Of a stretch of 40,599 nucleotides of DNA, positions 31,347-40,599 are shown piece by piece. This DNA is from Bacteroidota bacterium (GTDB lineage: Bacteria > Bacteroidota > Bacteroidia > Chitinophagales > Chitinophagaceae). The stretch is from the NCBI GenBank assembly GCA_030706605.1, contig JAUZOE010000040.1:1-40599 (forward strand), in the 5' to 3' direction. The notes beneath the pieces were generated by a model. That model worked only from the letters and a program-made list of their open reading frames with translations. It made no database searches and had not been told where the DNA came from. The first letter of the stretch is position 1; each line of letters starts with the position of its first letter. Both the position numbers and the translations under genes were made by a program.

Positions 31347-33329
31347 GTGAGTAAAAACCTCAATAAAGTATCCGGAGCCGGGTTACTTATTGCTTTAGGA
31401 ATTATCTATGGAGATATTGGTACTTCCCCCCTCTATGTTTTAAATGCAATTATCAGGGATAAGGTAGTTTCCCAGGAATTAATTCTTGGTGGGTTGTCTT
31501 GTATTATATGGACTTTAACCTTACAGACTACAATTAAGTATGTGATACTTACTTTAAAAGCTGATAACAACGGTGAGGGAGGAATATTTTCATTATATGC
31601 ATTGGTAAGAAGACAAAAAAAATGGCTGGTTTTTCCTGCCATTATTGGAGGTGCCTCATTATTAGCTGATGGAATGATAACTCCTCCTATTTCTGTAACC
31701 TCAGCAATTGAAGGTCTGAAGCAAATTCAGTATTTCAACAATATAGCAGATTCTTCCATTGTATATATTGTACTCTGCATTTTAATTGCACTTTTTTTTG
31801 CACAGCAATTCGGTACTGCTTCAATAGGCAAAATGTTTGGGCCAATTATGTTCACATGGTTCCTGATGCTGGCAGTTTTAGGATCTTTACATATATTCGA
31901 TGATCTTTATATTTTCAAGGCTTTTAATCCGTATTATGCTATAAAGCTCTTAGTTATTTACCCGGGAGGTTTCTGGATATTAGGAGCAGTTTTTTTATGT
32001 ACTACTGGAGCCGAAGCATTATATAGCGATCTTGGCCATTGCGGTAGAGACAATATTCGTTTTTCATGGATATACGTAAAATCTGCGCTTATTCTTAATT
32101 ACCTTGGACAAGGGGCATGGCTTTTATCTAATCATACCGGTAAAATTTTTACTAAAGAAATAATTGACAGGGGCTTTAATCCATTTTATGGAATTATGCC
32201 GGAAAGTTTTAAGATAATTGGTTTGGTTGTAGCAACAGTTGCTGCTATAATTGCCAGTCAAGCATTAATTAGTGGTTCGTTTACGCTCATAAGCGAAAGT
32301 ATGCGCCTGAATCTTTGGCCTAAAATGAAAATTAATTATCCTACAGAAGAAAGAGGGCAGCTATATATTCCTGGTATTAATACTATACTGTTTCTTGGTT
32401 GTTCGGGGATTACTATATATTTCGAAACCTCATCCAACATGGAGGCTGCATATGGCCTTGCTATTACTCTTTGTATGTTGGCAACCTCAATTTTATTTGC
32501 TAATTTCCTTGTATCTAGGCGGGCACCTAAATTTCTTATCTTTTTATATCTTGTTTTATATCTCTCTCTTGAAATGAGTTTCTTATTTGCCAACCTCGAT
32601 AAGTTTCCACATGGAGGGTTTGTTACTTTAATAGTTGGCGGGGGCTTGTTTACTGTAATGTATGTTTGGTTTAGGGCACGAAAAGTGAAAAACCGTTATG
32701 TAGAATTTGTGCGGCTGGAACCTTATCTATCCACTATTCAGGAATTGAGCAATGATCTTAGTATTCCAAAGTATGCAACTCATTTGGTTTATCTGACCAG
32801 CGCCAATAATCCAAAAGAAATTGAACATAAAATTATTTACTCTATCCTGAACAGGAAACCAAAGCGTGCTGATATTTATTGGTTTGTTCATGTAGATACA
32901 CAGGATGAACCCCATACGGCTGACTATACGGTGGAAACCATTATTCCTAATGAAGTGATAAGAGTGGAGCTGAGGCTTGGTTTTAGGATGGAACCAAGAA
33001 TCAACCTGATGTTTAGAAAAGTGGTACAGGATATGGTGGCCAATAAAGAAGTAAATATTACCAGCCGCTATGAAAGCCTGCAAAAAAATAATGTAGTAGG
33101 GGATTTTCAATTTATTGTAATGGAAAAATTCTTATCGCAGGATAATGAATTACCGTTTTTTGAAAAGATATTAATGAAAGTATATTTTTGGATAAAGAAG
33201 GTAAGCCTCAGTGAAGAAAGAGGTTTTGGCCTGGAGCAAAGTAATGTTACCGTTGAAAAATTCCCGCTGATTGTGGCACCTGTTAGTAAGTTAAAATTAA
33301 ATCGCATCTTCCTTGAAGATGAGCTATAA
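31347..33329 (+). CDS. kup: Kup-type low-affinity potassium uptake transporter
   Basis: Kup/HAK/KT transporters bring K+ into the cell, probably with protons. The 660-aa protein has the family signature YGDIGTSPLYVL (21-32) at the start of TM1, about twelve membrane helices up to residue ~445, motifs GEGGIFSLYALV and GAEALYSDLGHCG, and a C-terminal cytoplasmic domain (about 450-660) as in E. coli Kup. GTG at 31347 is the start that keeps the full first helix; no ATG precedes the signature. It stands alone with two candidate promoters and a palindrome upstream, so its expression is probably regulated. The 252-bp gap after it (33330-33581) shows no gene and no convincing terminator. Confidence 0.96.
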   Translation: MSKNLNKVSGAGLLIALGIIYGDIGTSPLYVLNAIIRDKVVSQELILGGLSCIIWTLTLQTTIKYVILTLKADNNGEGGIFSLYALVRRQKKWLVFPAIIGGASLLADGMITPPISVTSAIEGLKQIQYFNNIADSSIVYIVLCILIALFFAQQFGTASIGKMFGPIMFTWFLMLAVLGSLHIFDDLYIFKAFNPYYAIKLLVIYPGGFWILGAVFLCTTGAEALYSDLGHCGRDNIRFSWIYVKSALILNYLGQGAWLLSNHTGKIFTKEIIDRGFNPFYGIMPESFKIIGLVVATVAAIIASQALISGSFTLISESMRLNLWPKMKINYPTEERGQLYIPGINTILFLGCSGITIYFETSSNMEAAYGLAITLCMLATSILFANFLVSRRAPKFLIFLYLVLYLSLEMSFLFANLDKFPHGGFVTLIVGGGLFTVMYVWFRARKVKNRYVEFVRLEPYLSTIQELSNDLSIPKYATHLVYLTSANNPKEIEHKIIYSILNRKPKRADIYWFVHVDTQDEPHTADYTVETIIPNEVIRVELRLGFRMEPRINLMFRKVVQDMVANKEVNITSRYESLQKNNVVGDFQFIVMEKFLSQDNELPFFEKILMKVYFWIKKVSLSEERGFGLEQSNVTVEKFPLIVAPVSKLKLNRIFLEDEL

Positions 33330-33581
33330 TAACATCCGGAATTATTTTAAATAAGTGTGTTACACTACCGGAAGGTGCTTAAACAGTGTAGTGAATTCGT
33401 AAGGCAAATTCCCTGACTTATTTAATAGGTAGCATTTACAAAAATAGGTAGAGTCTTGTTAACTCTAAAAAGCATTATCATTTGTTCTTGTGGATGTAAG
33501 TAATATCTTTTCCCTCTTTCAACCATATTCTAATTGCCTTAAATATATTTAGCGCCAGGATAAATAGTTTAAAAAAATAAA

Positions 33582-34424
33582 ATGGATCAATCCCGCATTA
33601 AATATAAATTTTCTGCCAAAAGAAAAATATTCAGGTGGGCAACAATAAGCACTCTTATTTATTGTTCTATGGGTCTTGTATTGTATTATGCGCAGGAGAA
33701 ATTTATGTTTCACCCAGTAACATTGCAAAAGAACTTTGAATTCCATTTTAATATTCCTTTTAAAGAAGTGAACATTCCGATGAATGCAAGAGATACTGTA
33801 AATATTATTCAATTTTTTCCTGCGAATCCTTACCCTAAAGGTGTTGTGATTTATTTTCATGGTAATAAGGAAAATGTAACTGATTATGCAAAATATGCTT
33901 ACAACTTTACTTTAAATGGTTATGAAGTGTGGATTCCCGATTATCCCGGATTTGGGAAAACTACCGGGAAGCTAACAGAGAAAAATATGTATCTGCAGGC
34001 AAAAGAAGTATACAGGCTGGCTCATTCTAAATTTTCTTCGGATAGTATTATCGTGTATGAAAAATCGTTAGGGACGGGTGTGGCTGCTTATATTGCCGCT
34101 AAAATGGATTGCCGAAGCCTGATTTTAGAAACGCCCTATTATAGCATTCCTGATTTATTTAGTTGTTATGCACCTATTTATCCCACTAACAGGATGTCAC
34201 ATTTTAAATTTCCTGTAGGGGATTATCTCAGAGATGTAAAAGTGCCCATCTCCATTTTTTGCGGTACATCTGATAGAGTTATTCCGTATTGTTGTTCTGT
34301 TAAATTGAAAAGTGTTTTGAAACCAATGGATGAATTTGTGACTATTAAAAAAGGAACTCATAATGATTTAAATGATTTTCCTCTTTTTCATTCAAAGCTG
34401 GATTCAATTTTGAATAAAAAGTAA
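33582..34424 (+). CDS. Alpha/beta hydrolase, membrane-anchored (BEM46/ABHD13-like)
   Basis: A 280-aa serine hydrolase-fold protein with an N-terminal membrane helix at about 18-37, so the domain probably faces the periplasm. It shows the oxyanion segment VIYFHGNKEN (89-98), the PDYPGFGKTTGK loop (119-130), and a nucleophile elbow YEKSLGTG with S162. The acid is probably D231 (CGTSDRVIP) and the base H260 (KKGTHNDL), both well placed. The elbow is normally GxSxG; here the first glycine is E160. The nearest look is the BEM46/ABHD13/17 group, whose bacterial members have mostly unknown substrates. ATG start, no Shine-Dalgarno; no functional link to neighbours is evident. Confidence 0.85.
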   Translation: MDQSRIKYKFSAKRKIFRWATISTLIYCSMGLVLYYAQEKFMFHPVTLQKNFEFHFNIPFKEVNIPMNARDTVNIIQFFPANPYPKGVVIYFHGNKENVTDYAKYAYNFTLNGYEVWIPDYPGFGKTTGKLTEKNMYLQAKEVYRLAHSKFSSDSIIVYEKSLGTGVAAYIAAKMDCRSLILETPYYSIPDLFSCYAPIYPTNRMSHFKFPVGDYLRDVKVPISIFCGTSDRVIPYCCSVKLKSVLKPMDEFVTIKKGTHNDLNDFPLFHSKLDSILNKK

Positions 34425-34533
34425 ATTAGAAACGTTTTCATAATTTTAGTATGCCTACATTCTGACCATTAATAAAACTAGCAGAAGAATATTTTGCTCT
34501 TTTTGAGGGTTCATCAAAAAAAACTTTAAAAGT

Positions 34534-36990
34534 CTATTTCAGTAATCCATTAATGTAATTTGATAATTCAATATTGCCTTCTGCTTTTTGAGTTGCACTT
34601 ATCTTGCTGAAAATTTGTTTAAATAAAGGGTCAATAAAACTCCTGTCCTGTTCAGGTATCTGGTTTCTGAATTTTAGTATTTCACCAATTCCCTTTTTTA
34701 CATTAACGTCATTTTTAATTTTGGAAAGATAAGAACCGAATGCAAAAGTTTCTGTTACCTTGGCTTCGGCAGGAGGTGAATTTTTGTATTCGGCCAGTAT
34801 AAAGTCACAGTCTTCTTCGTTTCCCTTTGCCATCATTACCCGGGCCACTACATCACCTAGTATCCCCATGGCATCATTGCTGTGTTTTTTAACCAGTGTA
34901 TAGGCCTGAGAAGGGTCAAGCCTGACAAGGCCACCAAGAGCTGAGCCAGATACAGAATAAGAAGAGTCATTTACAAATTTTGTAAATAAAGGTTCATATT
35001 TTTTATCATCCAGTTTTCCTAATATTTCAAGGGTTTTTGCCTGAACTTTTTTATTGGGATCTTTTTCTGCTATTTGTTCTATTGCACTCACTAAAGAAGG
35101 CAGGCTATAGCTTTTTGTTTCTTCTATCTTTTCAAGCGTAAATAAACGAATTCCGGAATATTGATCACTCAAGCCTTCTGCTAAAAGGGTCGGTTTATTT
35201 GTTGCAAAGTTTTCAAGTGCCTCTCTTCTGTCAAGATAGTTAGGCGCATATTTATATTGCTGCTCAAATTCTTTTGTGGTTTTATTATCTGTTTTTCTGG
35301 CAAGTAATATTTTATCGGCATCCACATTTACCAACGAAGGTTTTTGGTTACTGGCAAAATAGAAAGTATCCGATCTATTTTCTAACCATACTTTATATCT
35401 TTTTTTATTGGAGCCGCCGTTATATACATCTATAGCAATTGGTAATTTGAATATTTTGCCAGTGTTCTGTACCTGGTCTACAATTACCCGCTCTTTGCCA
35501 TTGTCATAATTGTAATTGATATCAAGCGTGGGTTCTCCGTTTCCATAATACCATTGATTCCAAAACCAGTTAAGATCCTGTCCAGTAACATCTTCAAAAG
35601 CAAGCCTTAGCTGTTCTGCTTCTGCAGGTTTAAACTTATTGTCGGTCAGGTATTCATTTAATGATTTAAAAAATGCGTCATCACCTACATAATTTCTGAG
35701 CATGTGCAATATTCTTCCGCCTTTATTATAACTTACTGCATCAAATACATCTTCTCTGTTTTTATAATAGAATCTGACTAAGTCCTTATCATCGTTGCCG
35801 CTCATTAAATAATCCTGCATATCATTATAATTCAGTTCATCTGCATCATCTTTTCCATAACGATATTCACGCCATAAATATTCACTGTAATTAGCAAAAG
35901 ATTCATTGAGGGTAATGTTGCTCCAGCTTTCGGTAGTTACCAGGTCGCCAAACCAATGATGGAATAATTCATGTGATATGTCGTCTTCCCACGCATTCCC
36001 ATCCACAAGCTGACGGTCATTTTGGTAAGCTCCATCCTGGTGGAGTGTAGCTGTGGTATTTTCCATAGCCCCGCTCACATATTCTCTTGCTACCATCTGA
36101 TCATACTTAGGCCATACATAGGGAAAGTTCAGGATTTTTGAGAAAAAACCTATCATTGCCGGAGTCTCTCCAAATATTTTTTTGGCTACCAGCGCATATT
36201 CTTTTTCTACGTAATAGTCCACATCTATGTTCTTATATTTATCTTTTACGATTGCATAATCGCCCACGCCCATAAAAAACAAATAAGGAGAATTAGGAAG
36301 ATCCATTTTCCAGTCATCAGTACGCGTTCCATCTGCATTTTTCTTTTGATGTACTAAAAGGCCATTGCTGAGTGTAACATATTTTGAAGGTACTGTCATT
36401 ATAATTTCCTGTGTGGTTTTTTGGTCGGGCTTGTCAATCGTAGGGAACCAAACACTATTGGATTCTGTTTCACCCTGGGTCCATATTTCTGTATGTTCAT
36501 TCGTTTCTCCTTTTGGATTGATGAAGTACAAACCTTTATCATCTGTTATGGCTGCGCTACCATGCCCCTTCCGTTCATTGGGCTTTGAAATATAATTTAA
36601 ATACAGGGTATATTTTTCGCCTTTTTTATAGAATTTATCAAGTGTGATTTTTAATTGCTTCTGATCATAAGAATATTTCAGTGGAATTTTAGATTTGCCT
36701 TTTATCATAGCAATTTCTTTTATCTCCATTCCTTTTGCATCAAGGGTCAAAGAATCTGTTGTATAGAAATGAGGTTCAAGTGTCACCCATTCTTCACCAT
36801 ACATCCATTGCTTATTATAGTCAAACTTTACAATAAGTTTAGTATGAACCAGGTCATTTATTCTTGGGTAAGAACCACGGTAAATGTGTTTCCACGCAGT
36901 ATCAGTGGATTGTTTATTATTTCCCTCCTTCTGAGCCTGCACTTTTATAAAACCACTAAAAAGGATTAAAATCCAAAGAATTTTTTTCAT
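34534..36990 (-). CDS. M1 family zinc aminopeptidase (exported)
   Basis: An exported metallopeptidase of 818 aa that removes N-terminal amino acids from peptides. A signal peptide spans about 1-19 (ending VQA). The beta-rich N-terminal domain is followed by the exopeptidase motif SGAMENT (306-312) and the zinc site HELFHHWFGD with H340, E341 and H344 plus the third ligand E363 (LNESFANY). A YNKGGRIL segment near 421 corresponds to the catalytic-tyrosine region. The C-terminal ~230 residues form HEAT-like helical repeats (SLPSLVSAIEQIAEKDPNKK and similar). It is divergent from the DUF4476 gene and convergent with the hydrolase gene. Peptide scavenging in the periplasm is inferred. Confidence 0.95.
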   Translation of the reverse strand: MKKILWILILFSGFIKVQAQKEGNNKQSTDTAWKHIYRGSYPRINDLVHTKLIVKFDYNKQWMYGEEWVTLEPHFYTTDSLTLDAKGMEIKEIAMIKGKSKIPLKYSYDQKQLKITLDKFYKKGEKYTLYLNYISKPNERKGHGSAAITDDKGLYFINPKGETNEHTEIWTQGETESNSVWFPTIDKPDQKTTQEIIMTVPSKYVTLSNGLLVHQKKNADGTRTDDWKMDLPNSPYLFFMGVGDYAIVKDKYKNIDVDYYVEKEYALVAKKIFGETPAMIGFFSKILNFPYVWPKYDQMVAREYVSGAMENTTATLHQDGAYQNDRQLVDGNAWEDDISHELFHHWFGDLVTTESWSNITLNESFANYSEYLWREYRYGKDDADELNYNDMQDYLMSGNDDKDLVRFYYKNREDVFDAVSYNKGGRILHMLRNYVGDDAFFKSLNEYLTDNKFKPAEAEQLRLAFEDVTGQDLNWFWNQWYYGNGEPTLDINYNYDNGKERVIVDQVQNTGKIFKLPIAIDVYNGGSNKKRYKVWLENRSDTFYFASNQKPSLVNVDADKILLARKTDNKTTKEFEQQYKYAPNYLDRREALENFATNKPTLLAEGLSDQYSGIRLFTLEKIEETKSYSLPSLVSAIEQIAEKDPNKKVQAKTLEILGKLDDKKYEPLFTKFVNDSSYSVSGSALGGLVRLDPSQAYTLVKKHSNDAMGILGDVVARVMMAKGNEEDCDFILAEYKNSPPAEAKVTETFAFGSYLSKIKNDVNVKKGIGEILKFRNQIPEQDRSFIDPLFKQIFSKISATQKAEGNIELSNYINGLLK

Positions 36991-37009
36991 ATACCATTTT
37001 TAATGATTG

Positions 37010-37017
37010 CAAAAATA
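37010..37017 (-). promoter_or_regulatory. Candidate -7 element (TATTTTTG) for the aminopeptidase gene
   Basis: Exact match to TAnnTTTG on the minus strand, about 20 bp before the aminopeptidase ATG. No TTG lies at the -33 position. Confidence 0.4.
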
Positions 37018-37080
37018 ACCTGCTTACTATAAAGTGATACTATTTTTTTGTAAGTAGGTAATATTTATTATTATATTAGA

Positions 37081-37088
37081 TAGATTTG
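37081..37088 (+). promoter_or_regulatory. Candidate -7 element (TAGATTTG) for the DUF4476 gene, nearly leaderless
   Basis: Exact match to TAnnTTTG ending 6 bp before the ATG at 37095. The in-frame TTG at 37086 is part of this element, so it is unlikely to be the real start codon. The nearest upstream TTG is 30 bp away, longer than a normal spacer. Confidence 0.45.
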
Positions 37089-37094
37089 CTTATT

Positions 37095-38459
37095 ATGTTT
37101 GTTATCAACCTGAAGAGAACTTTTGTTATTTTATTACTGAGTATTTCAACTTTTTCACTTAAAGCGCAAAAGGTTCATTTTGTATATTTACAAACTGAAA
37201 ACTGGCAGCCTTTTTACGTTAAATTGAATAACAAAGTACTAAGCTCATCGCCGGCAGGATACATCATTCTTCCTGATTTGAGTAGTGGAGATTATCAGTT
37301 AATTGTAGGATTTCCAAAGAATGAATTTCCCGAGGAAGACTTTAAAATATCAATCCAAAATAAAAATGAAGGATTTCTTTTAAAAAATTTTGGAGAAAAA
37401 GGATGGTCTCTTTTTAATATGCAATCTCTTGCATTGATACCAGGAAGTAGTTCCGGCAATGTAGCTGTCAGAACCAAAGTACAGAATGATCCTTTTTCAA
37501 CAATGCTTGCCAATGTAGTAAAAGATTCGTCACTTTTACAAAATAATGAGCTGCCTGTTTCACCAAAAGACACCGTGGTGAAAAGTGCAAAACCGGTCAT
37601 TGCATTAAAAGATACTGCCTTGCAAAAGACAGGACCAGAAATTGCAACTCCCGAAATTAAAAATGTGGTTCAGGAAAAAGTTCAGACTGCCGGGCAGCCA
37701 ATCACAAAACTGTTGAGTGAAAAAGACCAGGCAGGAATGCAAATGGTATATGTAGATAAAAGTGATAATAATAATGACACCGTAAGAATTTTTATTCCGG
37801 CAGAAAAAGCACAAGAACAAAAACCGGAAAATACAAATGCTTTGGTTGAATATAAAAATACCAGCATCCCTTCCTCTGTAGATCCATCTCAATTAACAAT
37901 AACCCCAACCATTGTAAAACTTGACTCTGACACAATAACATTAGTTAATGATACCATAAAGGTCTATAAGGAAAGAGAGCAAAAGGATCATTCGAAAGAA
38001 GTAAAGATCTCAAACTCATTAAAGAATCCCGGGTTGCCAGCAAAGGAGACTATAGTTAAAGAGCCACCAGCGATTGGGGAAACTGGTAAAAACCAACCTT
38101 CTGCGAAAAAGGATTATGAAATAATTGTTTTACCCAAAGTAATAACTTCATCAAAAGTTAATTCCGATTGCAAAGTATTTGCTACTGATGGAGATTTTTT
38201 GAAGTTGCGTAAGAAAATGGCTGCAGAGAATAATAATGATGAAATGATCAGGATAGCTAAAAAAGTATTTCGTACAAGGTGTTTCAGTACAGAGCAGATT
38301 AAAAATCTTTCATTTTTGTTTTTAACTGATGAGGGAAAGTATATGTTCTTTGATGCTGCCTATCCCTTTACTTCAGATTCAGATCAATATAATTCGTTGA
38401 AATCACAGCTAACTGATGAATATTACATTAATCGTTTTGAAGCAATGATTCATAAATAA
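37095..38459 (+). CDS. Exported protein with C-terminal DUF4476 domain
   Basis: A 454-aa exported protein of unknown function. A signal peptide covers about 1-24 (MFVINLKRTFVILLL then SLKAQ). A small beta-rich N-terminal domain (about 25-120: VYLQTENWQPFYVKLNNKV, then LPDLSSGDYQLIVGFP) resembles surface or carbohydrate-associated folds. A long, polar, probably disordered middle follows (about 135-355). The C-terminal ~95 residues (CKVFATDGDFLKLRKKM, then FSTEQIKNLSFLFL) match DUF4476, a Bacteroidota helical domain in which cysteines and the pattern F-L-x-L-R-x-K-M are conserved. The ATG at 37095 is preferred over a TTG at 37086, which lies within a promoter element. truA follows after 17 bp and may be co-transcribed. 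Confidence 0.82.
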   Translation: MFVINLKRTFVILLLSISTFSLKAQKVHFVYLQTENWQPFYVKLNNKVLSSSPAGYIILPDLSSGDYQLIVGFPKNEFPEEDFKISIQNKNEGFLLKNFGEKGWSLFNMQSLALIPGSSSGNVAVRTKVQNDPFSTMLANVVKDSSLLQNNELPVSPKDTVVKSAKPVIALKDTALQKTGPEIATPEIKNVVQEKVQTAGQPITKLLSEKDQAGMQMVYVDKSDNNNDTVRIFIPAEKAQEQKPENTNALVEYKNTSIPSSVDPSQLTITPTIVKLDSDTITLVNDTIKVYKEREQKDHSKEVKISNSLKNPGLPAKETIVKEPPAIGETGKNQPSAKKDYEIIVLPKVITSSKVNSDCKVFATDGDFLKLRKKMAAENNNDEMIRIAKKVFRTRCFSTEQIKNLSFLFLTDEGKYMFFDAAYPFTSDSDQYNSLKSQLTDEYYINRFEAMIHK

Positions 38460-38476
38460 CAATTATAAAGTTATGT

Positions 38477-39217
38477 ATGCCCCGATATTTTATAGAAGTG
38501 TGTTATAGAGGAACTTGTTATTCGGGATTTCAGGTTCAGCAAAATGCTGTTACTATACAATCAGAGGTAGAAAAGGCATTGCAAATTTATTTCAGGCAGG
38601 CATTCGCTCTTACAGGCTCCTCGCGTACGGATGCAGGCGTACATGCCTTGCAGAACTATTTTCATTTCGATACTGATATACCATTTGAAGAGAATTTAGG
38701 CAAGGTTTATAATTTGAATGCTATTCTGCCTAATGATATAGTTATCAAACGGATTTTCCACGTTGGAGAAAGTGCTCATTGCAGGTTTGATGCTATTGCC
38801 CGTGAATACAAATACTTTATATATCAGGATAAAAACCCTTTCCTTTTTGACAGGGCTTATTATTTCCCCTATAATCTGGATATTGACAGGATGAATAAAG
38901 CAGCAACATTGTTACTTCAGCATAGAGATTTCACTTCTTTTTCAAAGAAAAATACCCAGGTAAATAATTTTATTTGCGACATTCAAAAGAGCGAGTGGAT
39001 AATAGAAAACGACACCTTGATTTATCAGGTGATCTCTAACCGTTTTTTGAGAGGAATGGTCAAAGGTTTGGTCGGTACGATGCTAAGAGTTGGCACTGGT
39101 AAAATATCATTAAATCAATTCACAGAGATTATCAATACCAGGGATTGTTCAAACGCTGATTTTTCTGTTCCGCCACAAGCACTTTTTTTAATCAAAGTTT
39201 CCTATAATAATTTTTAA
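38477..39217 (+). CDS. truA: tRNA pseudouridine synthase A
   Basis: TruA converts uridines 38-40 in the tRNA anticodon arm to pseudouridine. The 246-aa protein shows YRGTCYSGFQVQ (10-21), the catalytic SSRTDAGVHA with nucleophile D52, RFDAIAREYKYFIY, HRDFTSFSKKN, and RFLRGMVKGLVGTMLRVG near the end, matching the family throughout. ATG start 17 bp after the DUF4476 gene, suggesting a two-gene unit, although no functional link is known. It is the last protein gene before the rRNA operon. Confidence 0.97.
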   Translation: MPRYFIEVCYRGTCYSGFQVQQNAVTIQSEVEKALQIYFRQAFALTGSSRTDAGVHALQNYFHFDTDIPFEENLGKVYNLNAILPNDIVIKRIFHVGESAHCRFDAIAREYKYFIYQDKNPFLFDRAYYFPYNLDIDRMNKAATLLLQHRDFTSFSKKNTQVNNFICDIQKSEWIIENDTLIYQVISNRFLRGMVKGLVGTMLRVGTGKISLNQFTEIINTRDCSNADFSVPPQALFLIKVSYNNF

Positions 39218-39339
39218 AGAGGGAAGCCTGTTAAGAATAAAAACAGGATATAAAAAAAACAGGTAAAAAATATTTTTGCTCTGTAACATGCTACAATAAA
39301 GGGTTTTAAAATAGTTGGTTAAAAATATTCAAAATAGTT

Positions 39340-39370
39340 TTGAATGAGAAGTTATCTCCCCCTATCTTTG
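39340..39370 (+). promoter_or_regulatory. rRNA operon promoter P1 (distal)
   Basis: TTG at 39340-39342, a 20-bp spacer and TATCTTTG at 39363-39370 match the Bacteroidota consensus fully. The sequence after the -7 box, CAATCC, closely matches that of the second promoter (CACTCC). Confidence 0.75.
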
Positions 39371-39487
39371 CAATCCGCTCGAAAAAAAAGAGCATAGTTC
39401 TTAGAAAAAAACAACCAGAAACGAATGATTTTTTTAATGCTTTTGGAAGCTTCAAAAAAAGAAATTTTAAAGAAATAAAAAATAAAT

Positions 39488-39518
39488 TTGGTTGGTACAA
39501 AAAAGGCTCTTACTTTTG
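39488..39518 (+). promoter_or_regulatory. rRNA operon promoter P2 (proximal)
   Basis: TTG at 39488-39490, a 20-bp spacer and TACTTTTG at 39511-39518: another full consensus match, exactly 148 bp downstream of P1. Transcription would begin near 39523-39526, giving a leader of about 160 nt before mature 16S. Confidence 0.8.
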
Positions 39519-39558
39519 CACTCCCAATTAAAAAACGGGTGGTCAAAAAAGGCCAAAA

Positions 39559-39570
39559 GATCTTTGAAAG
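39559..39570 (+). promoter_or_regulatory. BoxA-like antitermination element in the rRNA leader
   Basis: GATCTTTGAAAG resembles the boxA element (E. coli TGCTCTTTAACA) used by Nus factors for rRNA antitermination, and it lies between P2 and 16S where boxA is expected. The match is partial. Confidence 0.35.
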
Positions 39571-39687
39571 TTTGGAAGTAACAGCACAGAATTTTTATAA
39601 TTCTACAAGGCGAAGTTTAGCGTAACAAATTAGAATTTTGACGTTAATTTTTCAATGAGAAATTTACAGTCAGATCAAACAACATTT

Positions 39688-40599
<912 letters not shown>

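Larger units (their letters stand above)
39218..39687 (+). other. 470-bp region upstream of the rRNA operon
   Basis: No gene is supported; a 63-codon open frame at 39340-39531 is low-complexity Lys/Phe-rich sequence covering both promoters. The stretch holds a CCTGTT/AACAGG hairpin at 39227-39247 (possible weak end of the truA transcript), a lone TATTTTTG at 39271-39278, two consensus promoters, and the rRNA leader. Confidence 0.7.

Noticed and set aside
33330-33581. Possible terminator or small RNA after kup (CACTAC/GTAGTG inverted repeat)
   Set aside because: Only a 6-bp stem with a long loop and no T-tract; too weak to call.
39446-39453. GAAGCTTC palindrome between the rRNA promoters
   Set aside because: Without a loop it cannot form a hairpin, and an 8-bp palindrome with AT flanks is unremarkable in this DNA.
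39340-39531. 63-codon open frame before 16S rRNA
   Set aside because: Lys/Phe low-complexity product that spans two consensus promoters and part of the rRNA leader; not a gene.

Overview
This window looks like a chromosomal segment from a Bacteroidota bacterium, probably of the Chitinophagaceae/Sphingobacteriia type. The evidence is the AT-rich sequence, the start of a Bacteroidota-like 16S rRNA, promoters of the TTG-N19-21-TAnnTTTG class, a near absence of Shine-Dalgarno sequences, and several Bacteroidota-typical proteins (DUF4293, DUF4476, MraY with an insert, FtsZ with a long linker). The content is overwhelmingly core housekeeping. I found no CRISPR array, defence island, prophage or biosynthetic cluster.

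Layout: (1) 1-132 is the edge of an IS982-like insertion sequence, with only the transposase N-terminus in view. (2) 215-5117 holds mutL (+), a DUF4293 membrane protein and glyA (both -), and a sugar-nucleotidyltransferase (+). (3) 5152-11333 holds a FabK/nitronate-monooxygenase-like flavoprotein, a six-repeat SLBB polysaccharide export protein with a Wzz-like partner, and convergently an acyltransferase and a YqgE/AlgH protein. (4) 11476-12792 is an orphan membrane histidine kinase. (5) 12793-13272 is a 480-bp spacer with an 11-bp-phased array of DnaA-box-like 9-mers followed by a 10-bp-phased array of MraZ-box-like repeats. (6) 13273-30306 is the division and cell-wall (dcw) cluster in the order mraZ-rsmH-ftsL-ftsI-murE-mraY-murD-ftsW-murG-murC-ftsQ-ftsA-ftsZ, closed by a clear intrinsic terminator. 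(7) 30573-39217 holds a lipoprotein cyclophilin, Kup potassium transporter, alpha/beta hydrolase, M1 aminopeptidase (-), DUF4476 protein and truA. (8) 39218-40599 holds tandem promoters, an rRNA leader and the first ~910 nt of 16S rRNA.

The dcw genes act together. MurE, MurD and MurC build the UDP-MurNAc-peptide, MraY and MurG make lipid I and lipid II, and FtsW with FtsI polymerise and crosslink at the septum. FtsL and FtsQ link this to the FtsA/FtsZ ring. MurE carries the meso-DAP signature. murF, murB and ddl are not in the cluster.

The most interesting signals are regulatory: the paired phased arrays upstream of mraZ, tandem consensus promoters before 16S, two promoters plus a perfect 18-bp palindrome before kup, promoters placed so close to start codons that transcripts should be nearly leaderless, a rare strong Shine-Dalgarno before ftsZ, and a duplicated segment with mini-ORFs between mraY and murD. 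No experimental or database check was possible; all function calls rest on recognised motifs and gene order.
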